From: Physcomitrium patens
Lineage: Eukaryota > Streptophyta > Bryopsida > Funariales > Funariaceae
Assembly: GCF_000002425.4 (NCBI RefSeq)
Contig: NC_037255.1
Coordinates: forward strand, 13,607,626-13,671,625
Direction: 5' to 3'
Length of the DNA stretch: 64,000 bases
Under the pieces are notes generated by a model, which had not been told where the DNA came from, made no database searches, and was given only the letters and a program-made list of their open reading frames with translations. Made by a program: the position numbers and the translations under genes. Position 1 is the first letter of the stretch. Each line of letters opens with the position of its first letter. Shown here piece after piece: positions 12,401 to 25,428 of this stretch.

Positions 12401-12920
12401 CAGATATTGAAAAGCGAATTCATGTGTATTCTTACTGGATATATTGAAGGTTGTCTTCGGAATGGAAGAGATTTGTTAGCCTCGCATCGCATCCACAGGC
12501 ATGTTTCACCTGGGAATTGCATGCTAAGCTCAGATTCCAAATAGAATCTGCGACATCTCGGTGACGGAGGCCTGTTTCGACAACGGGCAAGGAAGGGAGG
12601 GAGGGAGGAACGAAGAGCAGTACAGATTTAGGGCTCGGAGCACTCTCTGTTCCATCGCAAGCTTTCGTTGAAGCGGGGCATTCGCGATTGAGCTCGCTCG
12701 TTGTCGTTTGCTCTCTTACAAATTGCTCATTATGGTATCTCAATGAAGGCGCGTGTCTTCTTCTTCTTCGTCTTCGTCTTCTACTACTACTCTCCAATTG
12801 AGCCAATGCGTTGGAGCTTGAATTCATTCGGGAGCGGGTTGATTATGACCTGATTGCAAGTCTGGTGAGCCTGGCGACGAGGATTGAATTCGTGGTCGAC
12901 TGAGCTACCGGATTTGAAAC
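12401..12920 (+). promoter_or_regulatory. Probable promoter and 5' leader of ARPC4
   Basis: GC rises sharply here after the AT-rich block and ends at the ARPC4 start codon. It holds a trinucleotide-rich tract of CTT, CGT and CTA units at 12756-12794. The 131-codon minus-strand open frame across it has an arginine run caused by that tract and is not considered a gene. The transcription start cannot be fixed from sequence alone. Confidence 0.5.
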
Positions 12921-15900
12921 ATGGTTAGTGTTTTCCCCTAACATATTGCACTTGGCACATGTCTTTGCAGGCTCGATCAATTTAGATTGAAGGGTTTCTG
13001 GTGGGACTACTCTCACGACTGATGGGAGAGTTTAGGTATTTTTAGGGACTGTGAGTTCCGGGGCTGTTTCGACTCCTTCATTGCGACCTGTTTTGTGACT
13101 CTCCAATTCGTTTTTGTTCCGGAATAGTGACTTCAGATGTTCAACCTGGAATTGAGATTTATACCCTCCGTCCCTGTCTGTTGTTAGAAATGCCAAGTGC
13201 CTCTACTCTGTACAGCGGGTTCAAGCAATGATCGCATCAGTTCTTTAGGTCTCTACATTCTTGTCGAAGCTAGAGCCATGCACAGCAATCCAAGTCTTTA
13301 GCTGCAGCGTGGGAATGTTAGAAATTCTTTTGTGACGAGGTTCGTGTAAATTTGGACGAATTTTATGCCTCGCACTGCACTTGTGAGAGGTCAGTGCTGA
13401 ATTATTTCATTTTGCGACGTTGTTGAAGCTTTTTCTACATCTGTTGCATTGATTTTGGTAACTTTCGGAAGATTTTTATGAGGCGACTACCAGTATGTTT
13501 CTCAAGAAGTTTGTGTTTTAAACTTTAGCCTGTGATATGTGGTTTGGATTTGCACGCATCTTTGTGTACATACTTTGAATCCTAATTGAAAGTTTAAAAA
13601 TTCTGGACCTAGATGCAAATTTAAATTCTCTCAATCTAATCGTGTGTTTAATTTGAAGGTTTCAAGAGATTGGAAAGTAACGATTAGAGGGTGAAACAAG
13701 GTGTAGTGAGGATAAAAATAATAGCTATGGAATAGCCAGCAGTAATGCCCGAAGCATTTTTTTAATTTTTTATTTTGTTTTATTTTATTGAGCTAGACAT
13801 CGGACTTGACATGAAAGTGTAATTCCCCAGAAAGGGGTAATGTTTTTTGAGTTAAGACCATGGATTAAGACCAAAATATCTTATTTAATATTTACCTTTT
13901 GGGGCCACGTAATTTTAGACTTATTAATATCCAATCCTTAGTCTTAACTTCTTGAATTCAATTTTCAGCTTCCAGACGTTAAATCGCTCAACTGAGGTGT
14001 TTTCTTGGACTGAGCGTAGAGTGTACGCCCAATTTCGGATTGGTTAGTTATTTTAAATTACATATTTGCACGTGCTACATGTCCAAGATCTCCATCACTT
14101 TATCTTGCACTTTTTTACAGGCAAACACTTTGAGACCTTACCTGACATGCATCCGCAACACGCTCACAGCAGCCATGTGCCTTCAGGTACTGCTGACCTT
14201 ATTTGTCATTTTTGAATTTATATGCCTTTCATAGCTGTACCTCATTTTCAAGTCGGAGAGTGATCTGCTTACATGAGGATGTGACTTCTTATTATAGACC
14301 TTGCTTTCCAAGTGGATGATTATGGGCAAAGTAATACTATTGCGGAAACAGTAGTCTAGTGTTGTCATTGCAGCTGGTGGGATGATTCAATACATGTGAA
14401 GAGTCACCTTTAGGCTTGGATTTTGAATCAGTCAAACGAGCTGGAGTCAAGTCTGTAAACTTTACATGTCCTAAGGTTTTGGAGCGATGTCTTTTATGTG
14501 CAGAATTTTCCTTGTCAAGAAGTGGAGCGACACAACAAACCCGAAGTTGAATTCAAGTGAGCCGTCGTTTGTGATGTTGTTTGACTCACCTCTTCTGCGT
14601 TTTTACTTAATTGCACTGGTTTGGTCAAATAGGCTGAAAGACGTAAGGGACAAAAATTGAGGTTTGTAGGAGCCCTGAATATAGTCGAGCAAGCTAACAT
14701 GTTACACACCAGGAATGATTATGGCTTTTGTGTTTCATGGGGTTTTTGTTTTCTTTATTTGGTCTAGTTTTCATGTGGTCACTAATACTCAAAATATGAG
14801 ATGCTGGTTTATTTTCAGCCCTGTGGCCACAGTGTTGACGGTGCCTCTGTTGTTATATTCTCTTTAATTTGAATCAGTAATGTAAGTAGCAGATCATGTA
14901 ATCTTTGAGGGAACACTGTATTATAGGACTTTTCCTTGGTGAACTGCTTTAAATGTGAGTTGAAATTTTGATGTACACTCATGTGGGTTGTGTGTTGCTG
15001 CAGGACATGTAAAGAGCTTCTTTTGAACCCAGTAAGTTTGTAATGCACCACATCTCTAAGCCAAAGTCAAACTTCGACGTTTGGTGATGATTTTCAATCT
15101 TCTGTTACAGTTATGCTTGAGTTCCGTTTTAATTATTTATGTTGTTGTCTATAGGCTGTTCAGAGATTTCCTATTTCTTCAATTATGCTGTTTATTTTCC
15201 CTCTTTGACTTTTGTGTGTGATATCGGTTTTGCAGGGTAGGACCGTAGTTGTTGCTTTCTCGATGGCTCTTTGGTTCGTGATTACAAGGCTGTGCTGTTG
15301 TCCACTTACAACCAATGTGCTCTGATATGATGCAGATTCTCATATGCAGAAATGAGTCCGAAAAATGTTTGATAGAGTCATCTATAAACTCTCTACGCAT
15401 CAGTATCAAGGTTTCTTTGACCCACTCTGAACGTCTCCTAAGCGATCAATGTTTTCACGTGAATTTGCCGAATTTTTTCCTGGATTGCTGAAGTATTGTG
15501 TAAGGTTGCAGCTATTGGCAGTTTCTTCCATCTGATATGTTGGTTCACGGAATTTTTTTATATGCCCATATGAATTCAGGTGAAGCAAGCTGATGAGTTG
15601 GAGAACATTCTAGCCAAAAAGTTTTTGCGGTTCCTGTCAATGAGAGCGGAATCATTTCAAGTTCTTCGGAGAAAACCTGTTCAGGTATGTCTGCAGTTTA
15701 CTTCGAGTATAAAAGTGAATTTGGCTATGACGTAATTATTGTGTATCACGTGTCTCTGTGTCACAAGTGTGGGAAGAACTGAAGTATGCCAAAACTTCAG
15801 CGCTGTATACAACGCTTTGTTAAGGTGCAAGCGCTCCATGAGTTATGACGAAAGGTTTAGTTTAGTTTCATTTTTAGGTCCAAGACAGTTCTAGTTATAA

Positions 15901-16345
15901 GCGCATGACTGATATATTTATGCCGTCTTCTTAATGCACCTGTTCTATTATTTTTATGGTGCAGGGCTATGATATTAGTTTCTTAATCACGAACTTTCAT
16001 TGTGAAGAGATGTTTAAACACAGACTTATCGACTTTGTGGTGGCCTTCATGGAGGTGGAAGCTCATCTTTGTTACTCGTGTATACCGTGGTTGTGAGAAG
16101 GAGATGAATTTAAGTGCAGAAATGTAGCGTGTTTTCGTTCTTACCGAAATCAGATGCTTTTGAGGATAAACTATAAGCTTGCGTTAGTATTGGAAGTGCC
16201 TTTCGCTGGGTGGGAAGTATGTCCTTAACGAAGTATCTGTGTGTGCACCTTGCAGGGCATTGACAAAGAAATTAGCGAACTCAAACTGTCGGTGAACACA
16301 CGAGGTCGTTTGGTGGCAACAGAGTTCTTAAGGCAATTCACATAG
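12921..16345 (+). CDS. ARPC4: Actin-related protein 2/3 complex subunit 4
   Basis: Eight coding exons: 12921-12923, 14121-14186, 14504-14556, 15004-15031, 15336-15410, 15580-15684, 15965-16054 and 16256-16345. They add up to 510 bases, a 169-residue protein, the usual length of this subunit. All junctions are GT...AG and phase-consistent. Landmarks in order are [86 protein letters not shown] and [24 protein letters not shown]4 is a core scaffold subunit that, with ARPC2, holds the Arp2-Arp3 dimer and contacts the mother actin filament; in plants the complex acts in SCAR/WAVE-driven tip growth and cell shaping. The first coding exon is only the ATG, followed by an intron of about 1.2 kb. The last intron has a weak donor (GAG|GTGGAA). 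No frame damage is seen, so the gene looks functional. Confidence 0.95.
12924..14120 (+). other. First ARPC4 intron, directly after the start codon
   Basis: Phase-0 intron of 1,197 bases between ATG|GTTAGTG and TTTTTTACAG|GCAAAC. It contains a cryptic acceptor-like CTTTGCAG near 12963-12970. Using that would join an ATG to sequence with an early stop, so it is not the coding choice, but it could serve an alternative leader exon. Confidence 0.75.
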
Positions 16346-17930
16346 TTTGTCACCCTCCCGATTTGTAGGTCAATTTCCCACTAATTGTACTTACGGCATT
16401 TATCAGTCATAGCATTGGTCGTATTTCAGCTCTGATTGCCTTAGCGAAGTGACGCATGATAGGAGCATCAGATGTTTGGGTACTAGATTGATACTCCTAC
16501 AGTCAGTTTCGACCTAGGGAATATTGTAAAGATTCTTTTTAGAATCTTATGCTTCTTAATTAAGCTGGGCCTGAAGGATTTTCATATGATAGAAGAATTG
16601 AAAATTTTCTTGTATTAGAAAATAGATTTGTTTGTAGGTCAAGTAGTCTCTCTGTGAACAGTGGTCGAGCGGGGCAGGACTACGTACCTGATTCGGAGTG
16701 TCTGGTTATGTAGAATTTTCGGGACATGCTTTAAATAAAGTAAAAGCTCTCTGCCACTATCCTACTCGGATATGTTGCCTCCAATTATTCAAAGTGGTAA
16801 TGCGAGGTCGTTTCTGTTACATCATGTATGTAATCAATATCAATGTTTTGTAGTCCGCATTTACTCTTCAGGTTGCTTGTAGGTTCTTTTCTGAGAGATA
16901 TTTCTTAAAAATTATGAGATTTTTTGATAATATGTTGGTACCTTTTAATATCACCATTGGTAGTGCTACTATACCACTGACTCTACCCAGGAGCGTTCAT
17001 TCCGGTAAATTGAAGAAATTGTCCTCTGCATACTGCATTGTCCAATCGGTATTTTGAAGGGTGGATCTCGTGAACAGCTGTCGCAGTTTACGATGTGACT
17101 GTCATAGTCGTCATTTTCAAAGCGCAGAAATATTTACTATGATTCGTGTTTTACTGCAGGCACCTGGTGATTGAGGTATATAAAGTGAAGATGAAGTTCC
17201 ATACATGTACTCGCAGCGAAGGACATGACTGGCGTACGATTGCATGTACTACATCCAAGTGTTCACTATTTGCACATATGCAACTGCATATTGAAACAAG
17301 ATGTGATATTTTAAGTTGTCTCTATCTGCCGTTTCTTTCTCGCAATTTTTTCCTTGAGCACATCAGCAAAGCTCTTTCCGTGTGCAACAGGTACGACTTA
17401 TACACAGATAGTTCAGTTTCTTTGTGCTTAAAGACGGTTACGTATATCAGGATATAGTGCCTCAGGATATAGTCTCTGCCATTTGGTTTTTTTGCTAAAA
17501 AATAATTAATGATTATATTCTAAAATACGTCTTTGAAACTTATAGATGTCCTATTCAATTTTAGTTAGAGTTTAGTTCGGTCTGCCGGAATTGATGCAAA
17601 ACCATGATATAAAAACTCGATAACTGTTGGCACTACCAACAAAGAAAACTTGGACATTATATAGATCGTGAATATGATTGATCAGATCAGATCAGATCAA
17701 GGAACCAGCAAATGCAAACTGAAGGGAAGACCTATAGGATGGTACACTTTTATGTGCATGGAGATTCGGCTGTGTGAGCTCTGAACTGCACCAGGAGAGT
17801 GCATGTGAAGCGAATAGTAGAAGAGGGATATAATATGCATTATATGTTATTGCAAAAGTTATAGGTACGAAGGTTCTTGACAATCTCATTTAGAGCTACT
17901 ATTCTTAGAAAGGCACTTGCTTAAGTATAG
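16346..17930. other. ARPC4 3' flank with an unassigned short ORF
   Basis: Contains the ARPC4 3' untranslated region and mixed sequence. A 103-codon plus-strand open frame (17146-17457) begins near a TTTACTGCAG acceptor-like site. It reads KVKMKFHTCTRSEGHDWRT, which faintly resembles the first part of plant tandem CCCH zinc-finger proteins, but the rest of such a protein is absent. A short GATCA tandem repeat lies at about 17679-17700. Confidence 0.3.
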
Positions 17931-18224
17931 CACAACTAAAGTGAATCCCCACCGAGTGCTGGAAGGCACATGGTGTACACTTCGGATCATGCTTTAGAAT
18001 GCGCTCAGTACTACGGCTGTAACTAGCATGCTACAAAAAACTGTGCTGTCAAAATGCTAAAAGCCTATGCCAGTATGGAGGCTAGGTTATGATACTAAAG
18101 ATGCAGTGACGCTGACAAACCGAAAATGATGAGCGATGCCGAGGCTTTTATGTTAGCCGACACATTGAAAACTGAAAAATTCTGGTATTCTGTGGCTCGA
18201 AAAACTCCCCATGCTCTAGCAATT

Positions 18225-19501
18225 TTACAGCTGCGATGGCACCCATATATAATCGTTCTGGGCAGTCCAGTGGCAAGCTTCAGCGCCGCGAGGAATTTTG
18301 AGAGCTGCAAATGCAGGATGCTCTGAGCTCCACATGGTGGTATCCAAATGGCACACAGCCACACCAGAAATAGTGGAACCATCAGCAGCTGCTAGAGACG
18401 CTTGGACCACCTTTGTGCCTTTAACGTGGTGGCAGTAGTACACCTGCGAAGGGAACATCAAATTGTGACAAATGACAATTTTCTTTCCTTCTTCGAGAGA
18501 AAGCTTGGTGAAGTCCTCCACTGTTACTGGTTTCTTCTCCACTGGTGCATTTGCTGGAGCTCCCCTAGTTTCAAGCAACTTCACATTCTTTCCTAACTGA
18601 GATGCGACGAATTCGGCCATGGTTTCGACTGAGGTTGGGCACGCTCTTTCTTCTCCTGGAAGAGGAGGGTTCTCGCAGAGATATGTTGCTGTGCCCATGA
18701 TGGTAGCCATCTTAGTATTCTCGCCAATGTTGAAAGTCTGCCTTAGCTTTGGCAAGTTGGATGTGGAAAGAGGGGAGAGTAGGTCCGCCACCACTTTGGG
18801 AAGAAACGCTCTCTTGGGAATTGGATCGTGAAGATTCTCGGTGAGGTTCATCTTCGCACCCTTTACAAGATTCTCTTCCAAAAAGAAATCAAACTGAAAA
18901 TCATTAATAGTATTGATACCCAATGTGCGGCTCGGACCCTCTGGTGCTATGTGAGCTGCAATAAACGAGCTGGTGAAGGCGCTGTTGTAAGGTGCTATTT
19001 CTACATTCTCGTCGCACAATGAACCTAGAATTTCACAGAACTGGGGCCCATGTTGGATGGCGTGTTTTATGATTTCGTCGACAATCCTGTTCGCCTCAGC
19101 GGTCCCATCAATTGGTGAAACAGAACTGAGAAGAGAACTGGGTATGGCAACGTTGGGAAAAGTCTTCTCCCAGTGACTTAAAGCAGGGACATGTAAAGCT
19201 TGGCTGGTAGCCACAGCCACGACCTATCATGAGCAAAATATTAAAAAAAGTTAGGTTGCATTCCAAGGACTTCAAAACTGGCTTGCGTTGTGGTCCTACA
19301 CTTAAAGGGGTTTCTACTACGACATTTGCGTTTTCGTCCTACAATTGAAATCAGGCATGGTGATGACTGATGGGCTCCAAAATCATAGTGCAGTGGTTTC
19401 AAGTCAAAGACCGTCAAAACTCCCAACAGAACAAGAGGAGGTTTAGCTCTTACCAAGACCCCAAGTAAACACGTCAAAATGGAGGTTGAGTATTCTGCCA
19501 T
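18225..19501 (-). CDS. Secreted BURP-domain protein (two exons)
   Basis: On the minus strand exon 1 is 19501-19454 and exon 2 is 19223-18225, joined in phase 0 across a 230-base GT...AG intron to give 348 residues. Exon 1 encodes MAEYSTSILTCLLGVL. The first residues of exon 2 (VVAVATSQA) complete a good signal peptide with likely cleavage after residue 25. The BURP domain runs from FFLEENLV near residue 128 to the end. It includes the CENPPLPGEERACPTSVETM segment and the four Cys-His pairs at about 268, 280, 307 and 333, with spacings of 10, 25 and 24. The last spacing is one short of the usual 25-26. There are no RD22-type TxV repeats and no PG1-beta FxxY repeats between the signal peptide and the domain. 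BURP proteins are plant-specific cell-wall or apoplast proteins linked to development and stress; the exact role here is unknown. Confidence 0.93.
19224..19453 (-). other. BURP gene intron splitting the signal peptide
   Basis: Starts TTG|GTAAGAG and ends TCATGATAG|GTCGTG on the minus strand, phase 0. Without splicing, exon 2 has no ATG at its 5' end, only a GTG, so the intron is needed to supply both the start codon and the hydrophobic core of the signal peptide. Confidence 0.85.
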
Positions 19502-19654
19502 AGCTGCTACGGTGCTGGTTCTGGATGCTGCCGGTCTCAAATCGAACAGCTTAGTTTCTAATCAAGCCGCGAGTCGTTGATACTCCTCTTCACCTTCTAG
19601 AACATGAAAAGTCGACTGAATGCAGGCATGTGGATGACTTGGGCGAACTGGACT

Positions 19655-19662
19655 CCTTTATA
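19655..19662 (-). promoter_or_regulatory. TATA box of the BURP gene
   Basis: Reads TATAAAGG on the minus strand, about 155 bases upstream of the BURP start codon. That leaves room for a leader of roughly 120 bases. No other TATA-like match is as good in this GC-richer flank. Confidence 0.6.
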
Positions 19663-20900
19663 CTTAACTGGTAGTGAGCTCAAGTTAAAGTGAAGAGCTA
19701 CCCAAATCAGCAAAAAGTGGTCCAGTATCCATCGAGTACATGCATGTCAGGTACAGCTCCGATCATCAAAATCCATGCGCCAGTCGACTTGGCCCTGATG
19801 AGGCGCTTTAATTGCTAGGGATCAGTGGGTACTCCAGTAGAACAGAATCTTGGCTTCCTTGAGGCCGCTTCAAGCTTTGTGCTTGTGAGCAAGAGGCTAA
19901 TTTTACAGAATGCATGGGAAATGGGAGAGTTAACACCTGGAGGCCGGGATAGGATGTGGGCGGGATTTCTGTCATGTATCAACAGTTGGTCTACAGGTGC
20001 TGTTTTCTAGGAAGCGTTCATGGATTGCATGGACATCTTCCCATCCTTGAAAACCAAAATAAAGTGCGCGTCGATAATCAAAATATTAATACCCTGAAAA
20101 TATATCATTTGTCCTACAAATAATACCTCTCTTCCAATTGCTCAAAAACAGTTTAGGATCATGGATTTTCTGCAAGAGTGGCTTGTACTCTCGTCCGGAT
20201 CGTAAGGGCACTTGAAAATTGCAGATAAAGGGGGACTCCTTTGAGCGTGTGAGTTACATGTTCTGGAACAGTAATCTCTTGTTAAAGTTAGAGCGTAACC
20301 TTTCTGATTCTGCCTTCCACTCCTGTTCACATTGCTTTCATTCACCTTGAACAATCTCCCTGATTCTTCCAACTCGAAGAGAGACTCACCATGGATGCAT
20401 CATATGAGGTGCAACTACTTAGCACAGAAAACTATGACTCATGCAGATATTCCAACCTGTAAATGGTAAAATCATTCAATCCTGGTTCCTCAGATGCAGT
20501 CTGCAACTAAAATTCTCATGACAGATGCTCAGTCTTGAGCTGTTGTGGGTGCGGCATACATAGCCCGCCCAACCAGACTGAAAACTCCCGAAAAGCTTCT
20601 GCCAGAGGAATGCTGTCAGCAACACCCCTAGTCTCAAAAGTTGGTGAACGAGAATCGTCGACAGATCAGCTTTGTCAAACCAAGTCGGCGGCTACAGATG
20701 ATCGATTGTGCACCTTTGTCAAGCTCGGATCCATGGCACTCGGAGCAATGACAATTGCTTTCTGCCTACGAAAGCAAAGCGTCTCGCTAGGATCAGCACT
20801 TCACTGCCATCTGCAACCTCCAAGGCATCTGTATGATCCGATCGAGATCCTTTGAGAGACAGGTGCATGACTTGGGCTTTTTCGCATTAAAATTGCCATG
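19663..20900. other. GC-richer DNA upstream of the BURP gene, unassigned
   Basis: Moderate GC and short open frames on both strands, the longest 106 codons at 20535-20855 (+). None carries a domain I recognise. It could hold distal promoter sequence or the relic of another gene. Confidence 0.3.
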
Positions 20901-21941
20901 GATTTCGACTGATTCATGACGTGGGGAGTTGGAGGTCTCATGTTCAAAGGGTATCATGTTCTAGGAAAAAAACACTCTAAATTAAATTAGTGCATGGACA
21001 AAAGAGATGTGACAGGGAATTATGAAGCTACCCAATTTGTTATAACTTGAAAAGAGTAGTGTTTCAGCTTCATGACAAGTTTCTGACCATGTGACAGATT
21101 GAAAGAATCGATGAAAACATGCGAAAGTAAATTGCATAGTTGGGAACTTCAATGATTGTAAATTTATTTTAAAATTTGATACAAAGTTGTGGAATATTAA
21201 AATAAGAGGTAATTAGAAATAAAAATGCAACATAAGTTTCTTAGGAATGTCAAAGATTTATAATAGGACCATTTCTTTGTAGGTTATTCAAATGAAACAA
21301 ATAAATGTTTTATCAACACCTTAAAAAAATATATAAATATATTTAAATGCTTTATTTTAAGATACACATAGCTTTAAACAGTAAATAAATTTTAAAATAT
21401 TTATAACTTTAAAAAAATTACACATAATTTAAAGTTTTATATTTATATTTCTTAAGAAATGTATTTTAAGAACCAAAAAATATTGTGGGATACTGTCGTC
21501 TTTTTTTTTTCATTTATTTATTTATGTTCTATCAGCTTTAGAATATAAAAATTTAATAGTTAAATTTTTAGTTTTATTTCTAAAATTATTATTAGTCATG
21601 TTACTTTTTATAAAATAATGGAGCTTCCATGCATCTATGAGATAGTAAGTGTAGCAATGGGTGGTATTGTCAACCTCACACTGGTATATTAAGATAAACA
21701 TTTGAATAAAATTGAAGATTCAAATATTATCACATTGTACAATGACATCTACAAAAAACTTAAATAATTCTAGCAGCACTTATACATATTAGAAGAAGAA
21801 TACTTATTGTAGTTGTTGGTGCAACAAATAATGGTGTGTCCACAAGTAATAGTCCTTAGTCTAAAAAAGATTTGGGTGTTTACCAAGCTATAACTAATCA
21901 AGCCAAATGGATTCATCATGGAGGCAAAGATCAAAGCCAAG
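20901..21941. other. AT-rich spacer before the Gypsy nest
   Basis: AT-rich DNA with no gene or recognisable repeat, ending at the TGTCAAAG start of the outer Gypsy element. Confidence 0.45.
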
Positions 21942-22511
21942 TGTCAAAGATATGATCATAACAAAACTTTAAAGAAACAATACACTCTTATAACACTCAA
22001 AATAATAAAGTAGAAAAATCAAAGATACAAATAAGATAGAAATTAGAATTGCTATTGCCAAATACAAAGAGATTAGAGATTCTTAAGTTAAGACAAGAAC
22101 ACAAAAAAGATACTAAAAAAAGTGAGAAAGATTTTATTTTTACCTCCATAAATACTATCTAAATAAAGTTCTATGTGACAATATTTTATAAATCATCCAA
22201 TATATGTCCAACTTATGGGACACATATTTAACTTATAAGGTATGTTTTTTATATTTGCACCATATATCCAACTTGTATGACAAATAGCCAATTTGTTAAA
22301 CAAATAGTCAATATGTGTGATACATGGCCAACTTATTAGCCAATTTTTCAACTTACCAATTACCTATAAATACTTATAAAGTCAAATTTGTATTTATATA
22401 ATTTCTATGAAGCTTTTCTACAAAATATTATCAAATATACTTATATTTATTTCTACTTTATGCCTCTTATCTTCTTGATTACTAAGGCCAATATTAATGT
22501 TTATCTCATTA
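21942..22511 (-). repeat. Left (3') LTR of the outer Gypsy element
   Basis: About 570 bases, starting TGTCAAAGATATGA. It aligns with the LTRs at 8561, 25429, 46110 and 53300 in the same orientation and, reversed, with those at 47652 and 51534. It carries several near-repeats of the phrase CCAACTTAT or CCAACTTGT. Confidence 0.7.
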
Positions 22512-22559
22512 TTTTTCCTTCTTGAATCATATTTGATAAGCAATAGTCATTATATATTG

Positions 22560-25428
22560 AAAAAGTCCAAGCTGCAACAAATTATATTAGATACATACAT
22601 ACTTTGAGCTTTATTCTTTTTAAAGATAATTGATAAGTTTTCTCAACCATTGATAGTGTCTTATATCAAGGTAAAAAGACCACTATATTACAATATTATT
22701 TTTAAAACTTTTATAACTTTCTTCAAATAAAACATTTAGAATACCATCAAAAGTAATTTTTACTTCAAAGAATATCACCAAACATTGAGAATCTCTTTTA
22801 AGGTTGTCATACAAAATGCATTGTATTTTTCCATCTATTTAAGAAAAAAACATGTTCTTCAATGTCTTCACATCTATTACAATATCTTGAAAGTTGTAAC
22901 AATTTCAATACCTTGTTCAATAAGTCAGCAAAGAATAGCTCTTAAGTTAAATCTATTAGTTGATTTTTTATCTTCTTAATGCCACAAATATGAAAAAAAA
23001 TTACAAATAATAATAGAAGATAAAATATTTTTTTATTAAACTTCTCTTGTTTTATATTAAAGATTTTTTTTTATTTCTTTATCTTGATTTTGATAGATGT
23101 TGTTAATGAAAAGTATCAACTTTCTTTGCTGTATTTATAAGATTCATATATAGCTCTTTTGTGCATTCATTAGTATTATATTTGTACAAATGCATAAAAT
23201 ATTCTAATCTATTTTGGCATTACCTTAAGTCTAAAATCTCTTTTACTTCAAATTCTTCATTGTTGCCTATTTCTATGATATGATGTGATATTTGTCTTTT
23301 TCTCAAAAAGTCCACTATCTTATATGGATGAAGAAATATAAGGTGGATAATCATAGATTTTGCTAGGTATAATTGATATACAACTAAATTAATGTATTTA
23401 CTAATAAGAAATAATTAAGTATATTGTAATTCAATTTGTTACAAAGACAAATAGTCTTGATATTATAATGAAGTAATTATATCTTATTGTCAACATGCAA
23501 TAGACATTTGCACTGATCTTTTGTCATTATTTAGCTATAATTGATTGTACCTTTATTATTTCATGTAGCTTTTATTATTATTTTTTTAAATCTTCTATTG
23601 TAAGATTACCAACTTTTGAAAAATCAAAAGTATCAAGTTATAGATGGTTATCATATTTAGTATAAAAAATAATTATTAAGTAGAAAAATATATTATATTA
23701 TTATAGAAAACTTTGCTAATGGAAAAATAATTGTTTAATTATCTTCCTAGTAATTAATTATATATCTAAAATATTGCTATAATACTTAATTCACTTATTT
23801 TGTTTGTCCATTAATTTAAAGATAGAAGATTAAAGATAATTTTATGTCTACTTTTAATATCTTAAAAAGAATTTTTTAAAATCTAGATAAAAATTGAATC
23901 TTTCTATTTAATATAATATACTTTGGAAATCAATAATAATAATAATAATAAATATTTAAAAAAGAATCTAATTATTTATTTATTTTTTATAGTTTTTATA
24001 TATGATATAAAATATGCTATCTTAGTAAAAGAATCTAATATTACAAATATAGAGTCATAAAAACTTGAGATTAGAAGATTTTTAATAAAATTTATAGAAA
24101 AAAATGATCATAGTTTTTTTTTAATATAGAGAGTGGTTAAAAAAGTCTATGAGATTAATAATAAGAGATTTTTTATTATTTTTTATTTATTATTTTTTAT
24201 CTTGAATAAATATTATATGATTGTATAAATTCTTTAATTTTCATTTATATTTTATGCTACCAAAAATCTTTTGATATTAATTTAAATATTTTTTTGTATC
24301 AAAAATATTATGTAATTAAAAAATTGTGATAAGCTTGTAGAATATGTAATTATGCTACACCTTTCAAAATATATGTATCTCTAAAAATAAATATTTTTTT
24401 TAATTCAAATTTAAAAACATTATAAAATTTAAAAGAAATTTAATTAAGTAGGTCAAGTTTAATTAAGTATGTAAAAAATTTTCAAATACTATTATACATA
24501 AGAAGATTTAAAGACATACTTAATTAAATTTTATTAAAAAATATTGAATTTAGAAATAATGTTAATTTCATTATTTAAATATGAAATTGCTTTGGTTTTA
24601 AAAGAATCATTTTTTTTTTATAAAAAAATATTTTTTTTTTCTTTTGATATAAGATAGGAGTATTTAAAAAATATATTTGAAAAACCTTGTTATTTTCATG
24701 GTCAATAGATGATATTGAATATATATCTTAATAAAAATAAGCTCCAATGAATTTAATAGCATTTCAAATTGTATGATGATATATAATATTTGAAATTCTT
24801 GTGATTTATATAAATAATAATTAGAATAGAAGTACCTTTTAGATAATAGATTCATTCTTAAAATGAATCTATAATCATAAAATATTATCTTTTGAAGATC
24901 TTATAATTGATATTGATTTTCAAAAAATTCTTGAATGAAAAGTTATTTGGTGAGGTTTGTTATCTACTTTTATTTGTAATAATACAGCATCCAAAACAAA
25001 GTCTAATATGTCTAATTCTATAAAAATTTCCTTAGAATAATAAATACAATATAAAATTGGTATTATAATAAAAGTTGACTTGAAAGCTTTAAATAATGCT
25101 TCAATTTCTTTATTCCATTCAAGTTTGTTTTTAAAAGTCAAACATATAAGTAGAGGTATAATCAAAGAAAAATTCTTGATAAAGATTCAATATTAATTCA
25201 AAAAATATTAGATTTTTTTTATTATTCTTAAAATCTTTTAATCCATAATAATATAAATGTTTTTGAGATCCATCAAAAGACCATCATTTAAAATAATATA
25301 TCTTAAGAAATCAACTTAAATTATATAAAATATATATTTTTTTTATCTCTGCATATAATCACACATCTCTGAATTTTTGTAATATTTAATAATATAAAGT
25401 TCAGGATCTTTTATGTTCTTAGAGTAGA
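22560..25428 (-). pseudogene. Outer Gypsy pol, integrase to RNase H part, decayed
   Basis: The minus-strand frame at 24920-25165 reads NKLEWNKEIEALFKAFKSTF, then ELDILDFVLDAVLLQ and HQITFHSRIF. These are the connection region and start of RNase H in Gypsy pol, where LxxRFxxAP, DASDxALGAVLxQ and FHSRK are typical. The integrase part should lie at about 22.6-24.5 kb, where the DNA aligns with 35.1-36.0 kb of the inner relative. It is riddled with stops and microsatellite growth and cannot be functional. Confidence 0.65.

Noticed and set aside
12432..12827. 131-codon minus-strand frame with an arginine run
   Set aside because: The arginines come from the trinucleotide-rich leader tract of ARPC4 and no domain is present.
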